Source: Paracoccus sp. UBA889
GTDB taxonomy: Bacteria > Pseudomonadota > Alphaproteobacteria > Rhodobacterales > Rhodobacteraceae
Reading direction: 5' to 3'
Length of the DNA: 43,388 bases
Assembly: GCA_002294185.1 (NCBI GenBank)
Contig: DBFD01000022.1
Span: forward strand, 1-43,388
The notes beneath the pieces were generated by a model. It did not search any database, was not told where the DNA came from, and saw nothing but the letters and a program-made list of their open reading frames with translations. Shown one piece after another: positions 26,884-34,622 of the stretch; position 1 is the first letter of the stretch, and every line of letters begins with the position of its first letter. The position numbers and the translations under genes are program-made.

Positions 26884-27507
26884 ATGGATCGAACGGGTTT
26901 GCTGATCATCCTGTCCTCTCCCTCGGGCGCGGGCAAATCGACGTTGGCGCGACGGCTGATGGAATGGGATCCGGCCCTGCGCTTTTCGGTCTCGGCCACG
27001 ACCCGTGCGCCCCGGCCCGGCGAGATCGATGGTCAGCATTATCATTTCATCACGCCACGGGATTTCCAAGCCCTGGTCAGCCGCGGGCAGATGCTGGAAC
27101 ATGCCGAGGTTTTCGGCAATTTCTACGGCTCGCCCCGCGCGCCGGTCGAGGCGGCGATGAACGAGGGCCGCGACACGCTGTTCGACGTGGACTGGCAGGG
27201 CGGCCAGCAGATCCGCGCCTCGGCCCTGGGCGGGCATGTCGTGTCGATCTTCGTGCTGCCGCCCTCGTTGCCGGAACTGGAACGGAGGTTGCGCGCGCGC
27301 GGTCAGGACAGCGAGGCGGTGATCGCCGGCCGCATGGCCAAGAGCCGGGCCGAGATCAGCCATTGGGCCGAATATGACTATGTTCTGGTCAATGACGATC
27401 TTGACCGGACCGAGGCACATCTGCGCGCGATCCTGACCGCCGAGCGTCTGCGCCGGGATCGGCAGGGCGGCCTTGGGGCCTTCGTGAAGCGGCTGATGGA
27501 GGGGTAG
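26884..27507 (+). CDS. gmk: Guanylate kinase
   Basis: Gmk phosphorylates GMP and dGMP with ATP. The 207-residue protein has the P-loop SPSGAGKST (12-20) and [22 protein letters not shown] (seen as [11 protein letters not shown] and YHFI). GMP-site FEHAEVF-like [14 protein letters not shown] and the lid-region [21 protein letters not shown] follow. The ATG at 26884 is favoured by AAAGGG 5 bases upstream, over a GTG two codons earlier. It heads a plus-strand run gmk, gamma-carbonic anhydrase, kinase, rpiA, gor. Confidence 0.97.
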   Translation: MDRTGLLIILSSPSGAGKSTLARRLMEWDPALRFSVSATTRAPRPGEIDGQHYHFITPRDFQALVSRGQMLEHAEVFGNFYGSPRAPVEAAMNEGRDTLFDVDWQGGQQIRASALGGHVVSIFVLPPSLPELERRLRARGQDSEAVIAGRMAKSRAEISHWAEYDYVLVNDDLDRTEAHLRAILTAERLRRDRQGGLGAFVKRLMEG

Positions 27508-27512
27508 GGCGC

Positions 27513-28034
27513 ATGATCTGGGAACTGGACGGAATCGCACCGCGACTGGACGGCGACGCCTGGGCCGCCCCCGACGCGCAGTTGATCGGGCGGGTGGTGC
27601 TGGAACCGGGTGCATCGGTCTGGTGGGGCGCGGTTCTGCGCGGCGACAACGAGGAAATCCGGCTGGGTCGCGGATCGAACCTTCAGGATCTCTGCGTCTG
27701 TCACACCGATCCGGGTCATCCGCTGGTCGTCGGGCCAAATTGCACCATCGGCCACCGCGCGATCCTGCATGGCTGCACCATCGGCGCGGGCGCGCTGGTC
27801 GGGATGGGCGCGACCATCCTGAACGGCGCGGTGATCGGGGCGGGGGCGCTGATCGGCGCGGGGGCGCTGATCGGCGAGGGAAAGCAGATCCCGGCGGGCG
27901 CGCTGGTCATGGGCGCGCCGGGCCGGGTGGTGCGGATGCTGGACGAGGCGGCGCAGGCGGACCTGCTGCGCTCTGCGGCCCGTTATCGCGCCAATGCGGC
28001 GCGCTTCCGCGCCGGTCTGCGGCGGCTGGACTGA
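27513..28034 (+). CDS. Gamma-carbonic-anhydrase family protein
   Basis: A 173-residue left-handed beta-helix protein with repeated hexapeptides ([26 protein letters not shown]-type, seen as [11 protein letters not shown] and [10 protein letters not shown]). The metal and active-site pattern of gamma-carbonic anhydrases is present: Arg43 and Asp45 in LRGDN, His64, His81 in IGHRA and His86 in LHGC. These match the Cam residues Arg59, Asp61, His81, His117 and His122 in order. Bacterial members may be carbonic anhydrases or, like mitochondrial ones, associate with complex I; activity is not certain. The ATG follows GGAGGGG within the gmk 3' end, with a 5-base gap. Confidence 0.92.
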   Translation: MIWELDGIAPRLDGDAWAAPDAQLIGRVVLEPGASVWWGAVLRGDNEEIRLGRGSNLQDLCVCHTDPGHPLVVGPNCTIGHRAILHGCTIGAGALVGMGATILNGAVIGAGALIGAGALIGEGKQIPAGALVMGAPGRVVRMLDEAAQADLLRSAARYRANAARFRAGLRRLD

Positions 28035-28041
28035 AGCTGCG

Positions 28042-29169
28042 ATGACGCGCGAGGCGTGCAGGCGCGTGGCCGGGATCATGGACGGCATTCCGCTGCCGGT
28101 GCTGATCGTCGATGCGCAGGCCCGCATGATCGGCGCCAATCCCGCCGCCGAAGCGCTGTTCGGCCCGAATCTGCTGGACCGTCCCTTCGTCACCGTCATC
28201 CGCCATCCGGCCGTGCTTCAGGCGCTGGACCGGGTGCTGTCACCGGACCGCCACCCCGCGCCGCCGCCCGATCCCGTGCTGCCGACCCCGCCCGAGGGAG
28301 GGGCGGTCCTGCGCGCCCAGATTGCCGCCGACCGCCGCGATGTCGCCGCCGAGATCACCGTTTCGCGACTTGCCCCCTCGCTGGGTGCGGGCGCCGTCGT
28401 CGCCATCCTCGACCGCTCGGCCGCCGAAGAGGGGGAACAACTGCGCCGCGATTTCGTCGCCAATGTCAGCCACGAGTTGAAAACGCCGCTGACCGCGATG
28501 ACCGGGTTCATCGAGACCCTGCGCGGCCCGGCGCGCAACGACGACAAGGCGCGCGCGCGGTTTCTGGACATCATGGAACGCGAGGCGGGACGGATGAACC
28601 GGCTGGTCGGCGATCTGTTGTCGCTGAGCCGGGTCCAGGCCGAGGAGCGCCGCCGTCCGCAGACCCTGGTCGATCTGCCGCTGCTGCTGCGCGGGGTGCT
28701 GGCGACGATGGGCCCGGCCGCCGAGGCCCTGGATGTGCGGGTCGAGGCAACGGGACTCGACGGCAGCCAGCGGCTTGCGGGGGATGCCGATCAGCTTGTG
28801 CAGGTGTTTCAGAACCTGGTCGAGAATGCGCTGAAATATGGCGGCGAGGGGGGGTATCTCGGCCTGCATCTGCGCCGCATCCCGCACGAGCCGATGCTGC
28901 GCGGTCCCGGCTGGGCGGTCGCGATCGAGGATCGCGGCGAGGGGATCGACGAGATCCATCTTCCGCGCCTGACCGAGCGGTTCTATCGCGTCGATACCCA
29001 CCGTTCGCGGGCGCAGGGGGGGACGGGCCTCGGCCTCGCCATCGTCAAGCATATCGTGAACCGTCATCGCGGCCGCTTCCGGATCGAAAGCACGAAAGGC
29101 CAGGGAAGCCGCTTCACCGTGATCCTGCCGGAGGCGGGCGCGGCGTCGGGCGGGTCCGCGGGGGATTGA
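28042..29169 (+). CDS. PhoR-like sensor histidine kinase, soluble
   Basis: A 375-residue kinase with an N-terminal PAS domain (about 8-65: IPLPVLIVDAQARMIGANPAAEALFG in part). A HisKA domain carries the phospho-acceptor His144 in NVSHELKTPLTAMTGF. The HATPase domain has an N box VFQNLVENALKYG, a G1 region IEDRGEGI, an F box LTERFYRVD, and a G2 box RAQGGTGLGLAIVKHIV. This layout and the H-box wording resemble PhoR, but no transmembrane helix is present, so it would be cytoplasmic or tethered. No response regulator or pst/pho genes are nearby. ATG at 28042 is chosen as the start, 7 bases after the carbonic-anhydrase stop; its ribosome-binding site is weak. Confidence 0.88.
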   Translation: MTREACRRVAGIMDGIPLPVLIVDAQARMIGANPAAEALFGPNLLDRPFVTVIRHPAVLQALDRVLSPDRHPAPPPDPVLPTPPEGGAVLRAQIAADRRDVAAEITVSRLAPSLGAGAVVAILDRSAAEEGEQLRRDFVANVSHELKTPLTAMTGFIETLRGPARNDDKARARFLDIMEREAGRMNRLVGDLLSLSRVQAEERRRPQTLVDLPLLLRGVLATMGPAAEALDVRVEATGLDGSQRLAGDADQLVQVFQNLVENALKYGGEGGYLGLHLRRIPHEPMLRGPGWAVAIEDRGEGIDEIHLPRLTERFYRVDTHRSRAQGGTGLGLAIVKHIVNRHRGRFRIESTKGQGSRFTVILPEAGAASGGSAGD

Positions 29170-29180
29170 GGTCGCGTCCC

Positions 29181-29243
29181 GCGCGTCCCGCGCGGCTTCA
29201 AGGCCCAGCGGCAGCGACCGGGCCGGGGCTGGGCCCCGGTCCG
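29181..29243 (+). repeat. Dispersed stem-loop element, copy A
   Basis: Shares GCGCGTsCCGCGCGGCTTC and GCCCAGCGGCAGCGACCGG with copy B at 34337, separated by AAG here instead of GC. It then forms an 11-bp stem (29219-29229 with 29233-29243, one G-U pair, loop TGG). The stem differs in sequence from copy B but stays paired. It starts 11 bases after the kinase stop. The rest of the gap to rpiA (29244-29353) has no gene; a lone TATACA at 29316 has no convincing -35. Confidence 0.65.
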
Positions 29244-29353
29244 CCCCCTCGTCGGGCGCGCGGCATGCCCGAGCGGGGATCGAAGGCGCCTCTCGCCCTT
29301 GCGCCTGCCTTGGTCTATACAGCGCCGGAACAGCCTTCGAAGGAGATCCGCTC

Positions 29354-30109
29354 ATGCCGCAAGAACCCGATCCGGCCAAGCTGGCCGCCGCCCGCGCCGC
29401 GGTGGCCCTGGTCGAGGACGGCATGAAGCTGGGTCTCGGCACCGGCTCGACCGCCAGCATCATGGTCGAATTGCTGGGCGCCCGCGTGCAGGCCGAGGGT
29501 CTGAAGCTGCGCTGTGCGGCGACTTCGAAGACGACCGCCGATCTGGCCCTGCGCAACGGCATAGGCATCGAAAGCCTCGATCAGCTCGGCTGGCTCGACA
29601 TGACCATCGACGGTGCCGACGAGGTCGATCCCGATCTGCATCTCGTCAAGGGCGGCGGCGGCGCGCATCTGCGCGAAAAGGTGGTGGCCGCCGCCAGTGA
29701 CCGCATGGTGGTGATCGCCGATCCCGGCAAGATCGTCGATCAGCTGGGCAAGTTCCCCCTGCCGGTCGAGGTGCTGCAATTCGGCTTCGAGACGACGCGC
29801 AAGCTGATCCGCCGTGCGCTGGACGATCTGGGCCTTGGCGGACACGACGTCATGCACCGGCTGCGGGGCAGCGATCCCTGGCTGACCGACGAGGGCAACT
29901 GGATCCTGGATCTGCATCTGGATGCGATCCCCGAGCCGGTCGCGCTGGCCCATGCGCTGTCGGCCATTCCGGGCGTGGTCGAACATGGATTGTTCCTCGG
30001 CATGTGCGATCTGGCCATCATTGGCAAGGCTGATGGCAGCGTCGTGGAACTGAACCGCGACGCGGGCATGGATGCCGATTTCCTGGCCGGCGAGGGAGAG
30101 CAGTTCTGA
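29354..30109 (+). CDS. rpiA: Ribose-5-phosphate isomerase A
   Basis: RpiA interconverts ribose 5-phosphate and ribulose 5-phosphate. The 251-residue protein has the phosphate-binding GLGTGSTAS, the catalytic-region DMTIDGADEVDPDLHLVKGGGGAHLREK (seen as IDGADEVD and KGGGGAHLREK) and a C-terminal VEHGLFLGMCD. The length is a little above the E. coli protein because of a longer N-terminus and tail. AAGGAG in TCGAAGGAGATCC is a good ribosome-binding site. The stop overlaps the gor start by one base (TGATG). Confidence 0.97.
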   Translation: MPQEPDPAKLAAARAAVALVEDGMKLGLGTGSTASIMVELLGARVQAEGLKLRCAATSKTTADLALRNGIGIESLDQLGWLDMTIDGADEVDPDLHLVKGGGGAHLREKVVAAASDRMVVIADPGKIVDQLGKFPLPVEVLQFGFETTRKLIRRALDDLGLGGHDVMHRLRGSDPWLTDEGNWILDLHLDAIPEPVALAHALSAIPGVVEHGLFLGMCDLAIIGKADGSVVELNRDAGMDADFLAGEGEQF

Positions 30110-31494
30110 TGGGTTTCGATTACGATCTCTTCGTCATCGGCGGCGGCTCGGGCGGGGTGCGCGCGGCGCGCATCGCGGCGGGTGAACATGGCGCCAGGGT
30201 CGGACTGGCCGAGGAAAGCCGCATGGGCGGCACCTGCGTCATTCGCGGCTGCGTGCCCAAGAAGCTGATGATCTTTGCCAGTCAGGCCGGCTTGATGGCC
30301 GAGGAAATGCGCGGCTATGGCTGGAGCGATGCCGAGTCCGGTCGCTTTGACTGGCAGATCTTCCGCGAGAAACTGGATGCGGAACTGGACCGGTTGGAGC
30401 GCGCCTATACCACCAACGCCGAAAAGGCCGGGGTGACGATCCACCACCAGCGCGCCCGGCTGGCCGGCCATCACGAGGTGGAACTGGCCGATGGCACGCG
30501 GCTGAGCGCCAAGCACATCCTGATCGCCGCCGGCGGCCGGCCCGTCTGGCCGGGCATCGCGGGTCAGGAACTGGGGATGATCTCGGACGACCTGTTCTTG
30601 ATGGAAACCCTGCCGCAGCGCGCGCTGATCGTCGGTGGCGGCTTCATCGCCTGCGAGTTTGCGACCATCCTGAACGGGCTGGGCGTCGATGTCATCCAGA
30701 CCTATCGCGGCGACGCGGTGCTGCGCGGCTTCGATCTGGAAGCGCGCGAGATGGCGACGCGGCAGCTTCAGGATATCGGGATCGATCTGCGGCTGGGCCT
30801 GACGCCGTCGCGGCTGGACGAACGGAACGGCCGGATCGCGGTGCATTTTGCCGATGGCAGCCACGAAATCGTGGACCGGGTGATCTTTGCGACCGGGCGC
30901 GCGCCGCACAGCCAGGATCTGGGCCTGGAACGGACCGAGGTGACGCTGCGGGCGAACGGTGCCGTCGCGGTGGACGAATGGTCGCAGACCTCGGTTCCCT
31001 CGATCTTCGCGGTGGGTGATGTCACCGACCGGGTCAACCTGACCCCGGTCGCCATCCGCGAGGGGCACAGTTTCGCCGACACGATCTTCGGCGATGGCCC
31101 GCGCAAGGTCGATCACGGCATCGTCGCCAGCGCCGTCTATCTGCGCCCGCATGAACTGGGCACGGTCGGGCTGACCGAGGAACAGGCCCGCGTGGCGGGA
31201 TCGGTCGATGTCTATGCAACCACCTTCAGACCGATGCGGTCGATGTTCGCCGGTTCGGACGCGCGCACGATGATGAAGCTGCTGGTCGAACCCGAGACCG
31301 ACCGCGTGCTGGGCTGCCAGATCTTCGGCCCCGAGGCGGGCGAGATGATCCAGCTGGCCGCGATCCCGATCACCCTGGGCGCGACCAAGGCGCAGTTCGA
31401 TGCAACCATCGCCGTCCATCCGACCGCGGCCGAGGAACTGGTGACGATGCGGCATCCGGTCCGCCGGCACCGGATCGAAACGATGGCGGTCTGA
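30109..31494 (+). CDS. gor: Glutathione-disulfide reductase
   Basis: Gor reduces oxidised glutathione with NADPH. The 461-residue flavoprotein has the FAD motif GGGSGGVRAA (11-20) and the redox disulfide Cys43/Cys48 in GGTCVIRGCVPKK. The NAD(P) motif is IVGGGFIACEFA, followed by FAVGDVTDR, and the C-terminal interface has AVHPTAAEELVTMR with the catalytic His and Glu. YRGDAVLRGFD after the nucleotide fold fits NADPH preference by arginine placement. The 1-base TGATG overlap with rpiA suggests coupled translation. A 127-base gap with a possible promoter separates it from hflK. Confidence 0.96.
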   Translation: MGFDYDLFVIGGGSGGVRAARIAAGEHGARVGLAEESRMGGTCVIRGCVPKKLMIFASQAGLMAEEMRGYGWSDAESGRFDWQIFREKLDAELDRLERAYTTNAEKAGVTIHHQRARLAGHHEVELADGTRLSAKHILIAAGGRPVWPGIAGQELGMISDDLFLMETLPQRALIVGGGFIACEFATILNGLGVDVIQTYRGDAVLRGFDLEAREMATRQLQDIGIDLRLGLTPSRLDERNGRIAVHFADGSHEIVDRVIFATGRAPHSQDLGLERTEVTLRANGAVAVDEWSQTSVPSIFAVGDVTDRVNLTPVAIREGHSFADTIFGDGPRKVDHGIVASAVYLRPHELGTVGLTEEQARVAGSVDVYATTFRPMRSMFAGSDARTMMKLLVEPETDRVLGCQIFGPEAGEMIQLAAIPITLGATKAQFDATIAVHPTAAEELVTMRHPVRRHRIETMAV

Positions 31495-31553
31495 CGGATG
31501 GAGGCGCGGCCCCGTGCCGCAGGCGGCCGGGGAAACCGGCTGGCCGGCAAGGG

Positions 31554-31581
31554 TTGACCATCGGCCCCGGCCCCTTAAGTG
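31554..31581 (+). promoter_or_regulatory. Possible sigma-70 promoter for hflK-hflC
   Basis: TTGACC (31554-31559) is followed after 16 bases by TAAGTG (31576-31581). The -35 box is good and the -10 weak. The start of hflK is 40 bases downstream. A heat-shock promoter might also be expected but none was evident. Confidence 0.4.
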
Positions 31582-31621
31582 TCAGTCAGGGAAATTCATC
31601 GACGAAAGGAAGATCGAGCGC

Positions 31622-32878
31622 ATGGCAAGTCAGGGCCCGTGGGGCGGCGGCGGAAATGGCGGCGGGGATGACGAGGATCGCGGCAAGCGCCCGTCGGACC
31701 GCCCCTGGGGCAACGATCAGCCGCCGAAGGGTCCGCGCCGGCCCGGCGGCGGCGAACAGATGCCCGAGATCGAGGAACTGATGAAGAAGGGCCAGGAACG
31801 TCTGCGCGTGCTGATGGGCGGGCGTGGCGGCGGCGGCGGCCGTCCGAACGGTTCGGGTCGCGGGCCGTCGGGGCCGGGCTTCGGCTTCAACCGCTCGACG
31901 TTGGTGCTGGGCGGGCTGGTCGCGCTTGGCCTGTGGGCCTTTGCCAGTTTCTACCGGGTCCAGACCAACGAGAAAAGCGTCGAATTCCTGTTCGGCCGCG
32001 CCGTTGCGGTGGGCAGCGAGGGTCTGAACTTTGCGCCCTGGCCTTTCGTCACCGCAGAAGTCGTCCCCGTCACCAATGAACGCGTGACCGAGATCGGCAC
32101 CGGCCGGTCCGGTCCGATGGACAGCGGGCTGATGCTGACCCGCGACCAGAATATCGTGGACATGGAATATCAGGTCGTCTGGAACATCTCGGATCCCGAG
32201 AAATTCCTGTTCAACCTTGCCGATCCGGCCGACACGATCCGGGCGGTCGCCGAATCGGCCATGCGCGACATCATCGCGCGGTCGGAACTGGCGCCGATCC
32301 TGAACCGCGATCGCGGCTCCATCGCCAATGACCTGAAGGATGCGGTGCAGCGCACGCTGGACGCCTATCAGTCGGGGATCAACGTGGTCCGCGTCAACCT
32401 CGACCGGGCCGACCCGCCGGGCGAGGTGATCGACGCCTTCCGCGAGGTGCAGGCCGCGCAGCAGGAACGCGACCGGCTGGAGAAAGAGGCCGACGCCTAT
32501 GCCAACCGCGTCCTGGCCCAGGCCCGCGGTGATGCCGCCGCGACGCTGGAACAGGCCGAGGGCTATCGCGCCGAGGCTGTCAACAACGCCCAGGGCGAGG
32601 CCGCGCGTTTCAATTCGATCTACGAGGAATATATCAAGGCCCCCGAGGTCACCCGCCGCCGGATGTATCTGGAAACAATGGAAAATGTTCTGGGAAGTGT
32701 GGACAAGGTCATCATCGGCGAGGGGATCGGCGGCGGCGCGAACGGATCGGGCGTGGTGCCCTATCTGCCGCTGGATCAGCTGCGGCGGCCATCCGGATCC
32801 GGTTCGGGTTCGGGCAATGGCGCCAGCCAGACCGACAATACCAATCGCAGCAACATGACGACCGGAGGGAATAACTGA
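31622..32878 (+). CDS. hflK: FtsH protease activity modulator HflK
   Basis: HflK forms with HflC the large membrane cage around FtsH. The 418-residue protein has a glycine-rich, polar N-terminus (1-88) and one membrane helix near 90-112 (LVLGGLVALGLWAFASFY). An SPFH/band-7 domain follows (LLTRDQNIVDMEYQVVWN-like, here MLTRDQNIVDMEYQVVW; SAMRDIIARSEL; VVRVNLDRADPPGEVIDAFREV). A long coiled coil rich in Ala, Glu and Arg follows before a Gly/Ser/Asn-rich tail. The ATG at 31622 has AAAGGAAG upstream; the longer open frame is not supported. Its stop overlaps hflC by one base. Confidence 0.95.
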   Translation: MASQGPWGGGGNGGGDDEDRGKRPSDRPWGNDQPPKGPRRPGGGEQMPEIEELMKKGQERLRVLMGGRGGGGGRPNGSGRGPSGPGFGFNRSTLVLGGLVALGLWAFASFYRVQTNEKSVEFLFGRAVAVGSEGLNFAPWPFVTAEVVPVTNERVTEIGTGRSGPMDSGLMLTRDQNIVDMEYQVVWNISDPEKFLFNLADPADTIRAVAESAMRDIIARSELAPILNRDRGSIANDLKDAVQRTLDAYQSGINVVRVNLDRADPPGEVIDAFREVQAAQQERDRLEKEADAYANRVLAQARGDAAATLEQAEGYRAEAVNNAQGEAARFNSIYEEYIKAPEVTRRRMYLETMENVLGSVDKVIIGEGIGGGANGSGVVPYLPLDQLRRPSGSGSGSGNGASQTDNTNRSNMTTGGNN

Positions 32879-34230
32879 TGGCCGCCCGCAGACTGACCAT
32901 TTCCGCGCTGGCGATCCCCGCGCTGATCGTCGTGGGCGTCGTCGCCATGTCCTCGATCTTCATTGTCGACGAACGCGAGAAGGCGCTGGTGCTGCGCCTT
33001 GGCCGGGTCGTCGATGTGCAAGAGCAGCCCGGCCTTGGCGTCAAGGTGCCGTTCCTCGACAACGTCGCGAAATACGACGATCGTATCCTGGGCCTGCCCA
33101 CCTCGCCGCTGGAGGTGACACCGCTGGACGATCGGCGGCTGGTCGTCGACGCCTTCGCTCGCTGGCGGATCACCGACCCGGTGCGCTTCCGGCAGGCCGT
33201 CGGCACCGGCGGCATCCAGACCGCCCTTGGCCGGCTGGAGCCGATCGTCAACACCGCCATCCGCGAGGTTCTGGGTTCGGTTCCCTCGACCAGCGTGCTG
33301 TCGGATGACCGGACCGGGCTGATGAACCAGATCCGCGACGAGGCGCGCAACAATTCGACCGGCCTTGGCGTCGAGATCATCGACGTGCGCCTGACCCGGA
33401 CCGATCTGCCCGAACAGAACCTGACCGCGACCTATGCCCGGATGCGGGCGGAACGTCAGCGCGAGGCGGCGGACGAGATTGCCCGTGGTGGAGAGGCCGC
33501 GCAGCGCATCCGCGCGGCTGCCGACCGGACCGTGGTCGAGCTGACCTCCGAAGCCCAGAAGCGCGCCTCGATCGTTCGCGGCGAGGCGGATGCGGAACGC
33601 AACGCAATCTATGCCGACGCGTTCGGCCGCGATCCGGAATTCTTTGCCTTCACGCGCTCGATGACCTCCTATGAACGCGCGCTGAAGGGCCAGAACAGCA
33701 GCATGGTGATCCAGCCCGACGGCGAGTTCTTCAGCTATCTGCGCGACGATGGCGCAAGCCGGGCCAATCCCGCCCCGGTGGCCACGCCGCCCGGTTCCTC
33801 GGCGCAAAGCAATGCCGCGCGCGGTGCCGATGGCGCAGCGACGACTGAGGAAGAGGATCTGGTGACGCCGACCGTGACCGACCGCGAAGGCAAGCCCCTG
33901 GGCGAAAGCGCGGGCGTCAAGCTGACACCGGTTCCCGAAAGCCTGGCCACCCCGCCCGAAAGGCCGTCCGAGGTGGTCCGCCCCATGACCGGGGGCTCGG
34001 CGACCGCCGATCAGCCCGCTGGCCAGACAGCGGCGCCCGAAACGACCCCGGGGGCTGGTGACGCTTCCGCCGGCGGGGCCGGGCAATCGTCTCAACCGCA
34101 GACGCCGGCACCCGCCGCGGCACCCGCCGAACAGACGCCCGCCGCCGATCCGGCGCCCGAGGCTGGCGGCAGTTCCGATACAGCGCGGCCCCGGAACGGA
34201 ACCGCGGGGGACACGACCGGCGGCAATTGA
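32878..34230 (+). CDS. hflC: Protease modulator HflC with long C-terminal tail
   Basis: HflC partners HflK. The N-terminal membrane helix (about 7-30) is followed by FIVDEREKALVLRLGRV and the SPFH domain. RRLVVDAFARWRITDP, NTAIREVLGSV and IIDVRLTRTDLPEQNL lie in it, then the coiled coil (ARMRAERQREAADEI, KRASIVRGEADAERN) and FFAFTRSMTSYERALKG. The usual protein ends near residue 290 (FFSYLRDD). This one continues for about 158 residues rich in Ala, Pro, Thr, Gly, Ser and Glu to 450 aa, against ~290-330 for most HflC. The tail should be periplasmic by family topology. No frameshift is apparent, and codon use continues unchanged. The gene is followed by a strong terminator. Confidence 0.93.
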   Translation: MAARRLTISALAIPALIVVGVVAMSSIFIVDEREKALVLRLGRVVDVQEQPGLGVKVPFLDNVAKYDDRILGLPTSPLEVTPLDDRRLVVDAFARWRITDPVRFRQAVGTGGIQTALGRLEPIVNTAIREVLGSVPSTSVLSDDRTGLMNQIRDEARNNSTGLGVEIIDVRLTRTDLPEQNLTATYARMRAERQREAADEIARGGEAAQRIRAAADRTVVELTSEAQKRASIVRGEADAERNAIYADAFGRDPEFFAFTRSMTSYERALKGQNSSMVIQPDGEFFSYLRDDGASRANPAPVATPPGSSAQSNAARGADGAATTEEEDLVTPTVTDREGKPLGESAGVKLTPVPESLATPPERPSEVVRPMTGGSATADQPAGQTAAPETTPGAGDASAGGAGQSSQPQTPAPAAAPAEQTPAADPAPEAGGSSDTARPRNGTAGDTTGGN

Positions 34231-34258
34231 GGCCGGGTGGCGGCGACAGAGAAGGACG

Positions 34259-34290
34259 GGGCGGATGCCGTGCGGCATTCGCCCTTTTTT
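34259..34290 (+). terminator. Intrinsic terminator of hflK-hflC
   Basis: An 11-bp stem (GGGCGGATGCC / GGCATTCGCCC, one G-U pair) with loop GTGC is followed directly by six T (34285-34290). It starts 28 bases after the hflC stop, and is the clearest intrinsic terminator in the window. Confidence 0.9.
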
Positions 34291-34336
34291 CGTTTCCGCT
34301 CGACGCCGGTCCCGGATCCCCCTTCGCGTTCCCGCC

Positions 34337-34396
34337 GCGCGTGCCGCGCGGCTTCGCGCCCAGCGGCAGCGACCGGACCGGGCAGCGCCCGGTCCG
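34337..34396 (+). repeat. Dispersed stem-loop element, copy B
   Basis: Matches copy A (29181) over two 19-base blocks with a one-base indel and one substitution. It ends in a perfect 10-bp stem (CGGACCGGGC / GCCCGGTCCG, loop AGC; 34374-34396) followed by TTTCC. It lies downstream of the hflC terminator in the 392-base gap before degP. The rest of that gap (34397-34622) contains no gene; it should hold the degP promoter, which I could not identify. Confidence 0.65.
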
Positions 34397-34622
34397 TTTC
34401 CTTCCCCGGCATGGCGCCACGGATTTCTGGTATCATCGGCAGAATCGGTGCAGGATTGCGCGGATGGAACGGGGACGCGGGATGTTGAAACAAATGTCAC
34501 GATCAGTTCACTTTGCGAGAGCGTGGTTTATTTGCAACTCGGAGGCGGATCCCGTTTGTATTCAGTCGAGTTCCGGGACGGCCTCGCCCCGGCGCAGTGA
34601 TTGAATCAAGAGGACATCCATA

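Noticed and set aside
34480-34540. TTGAAAC near 34485 as a heat-shock or envelope-stress promoter for degP
   Set aside because: No -10 element of the RpoH or RpoE type lies at the right distance.
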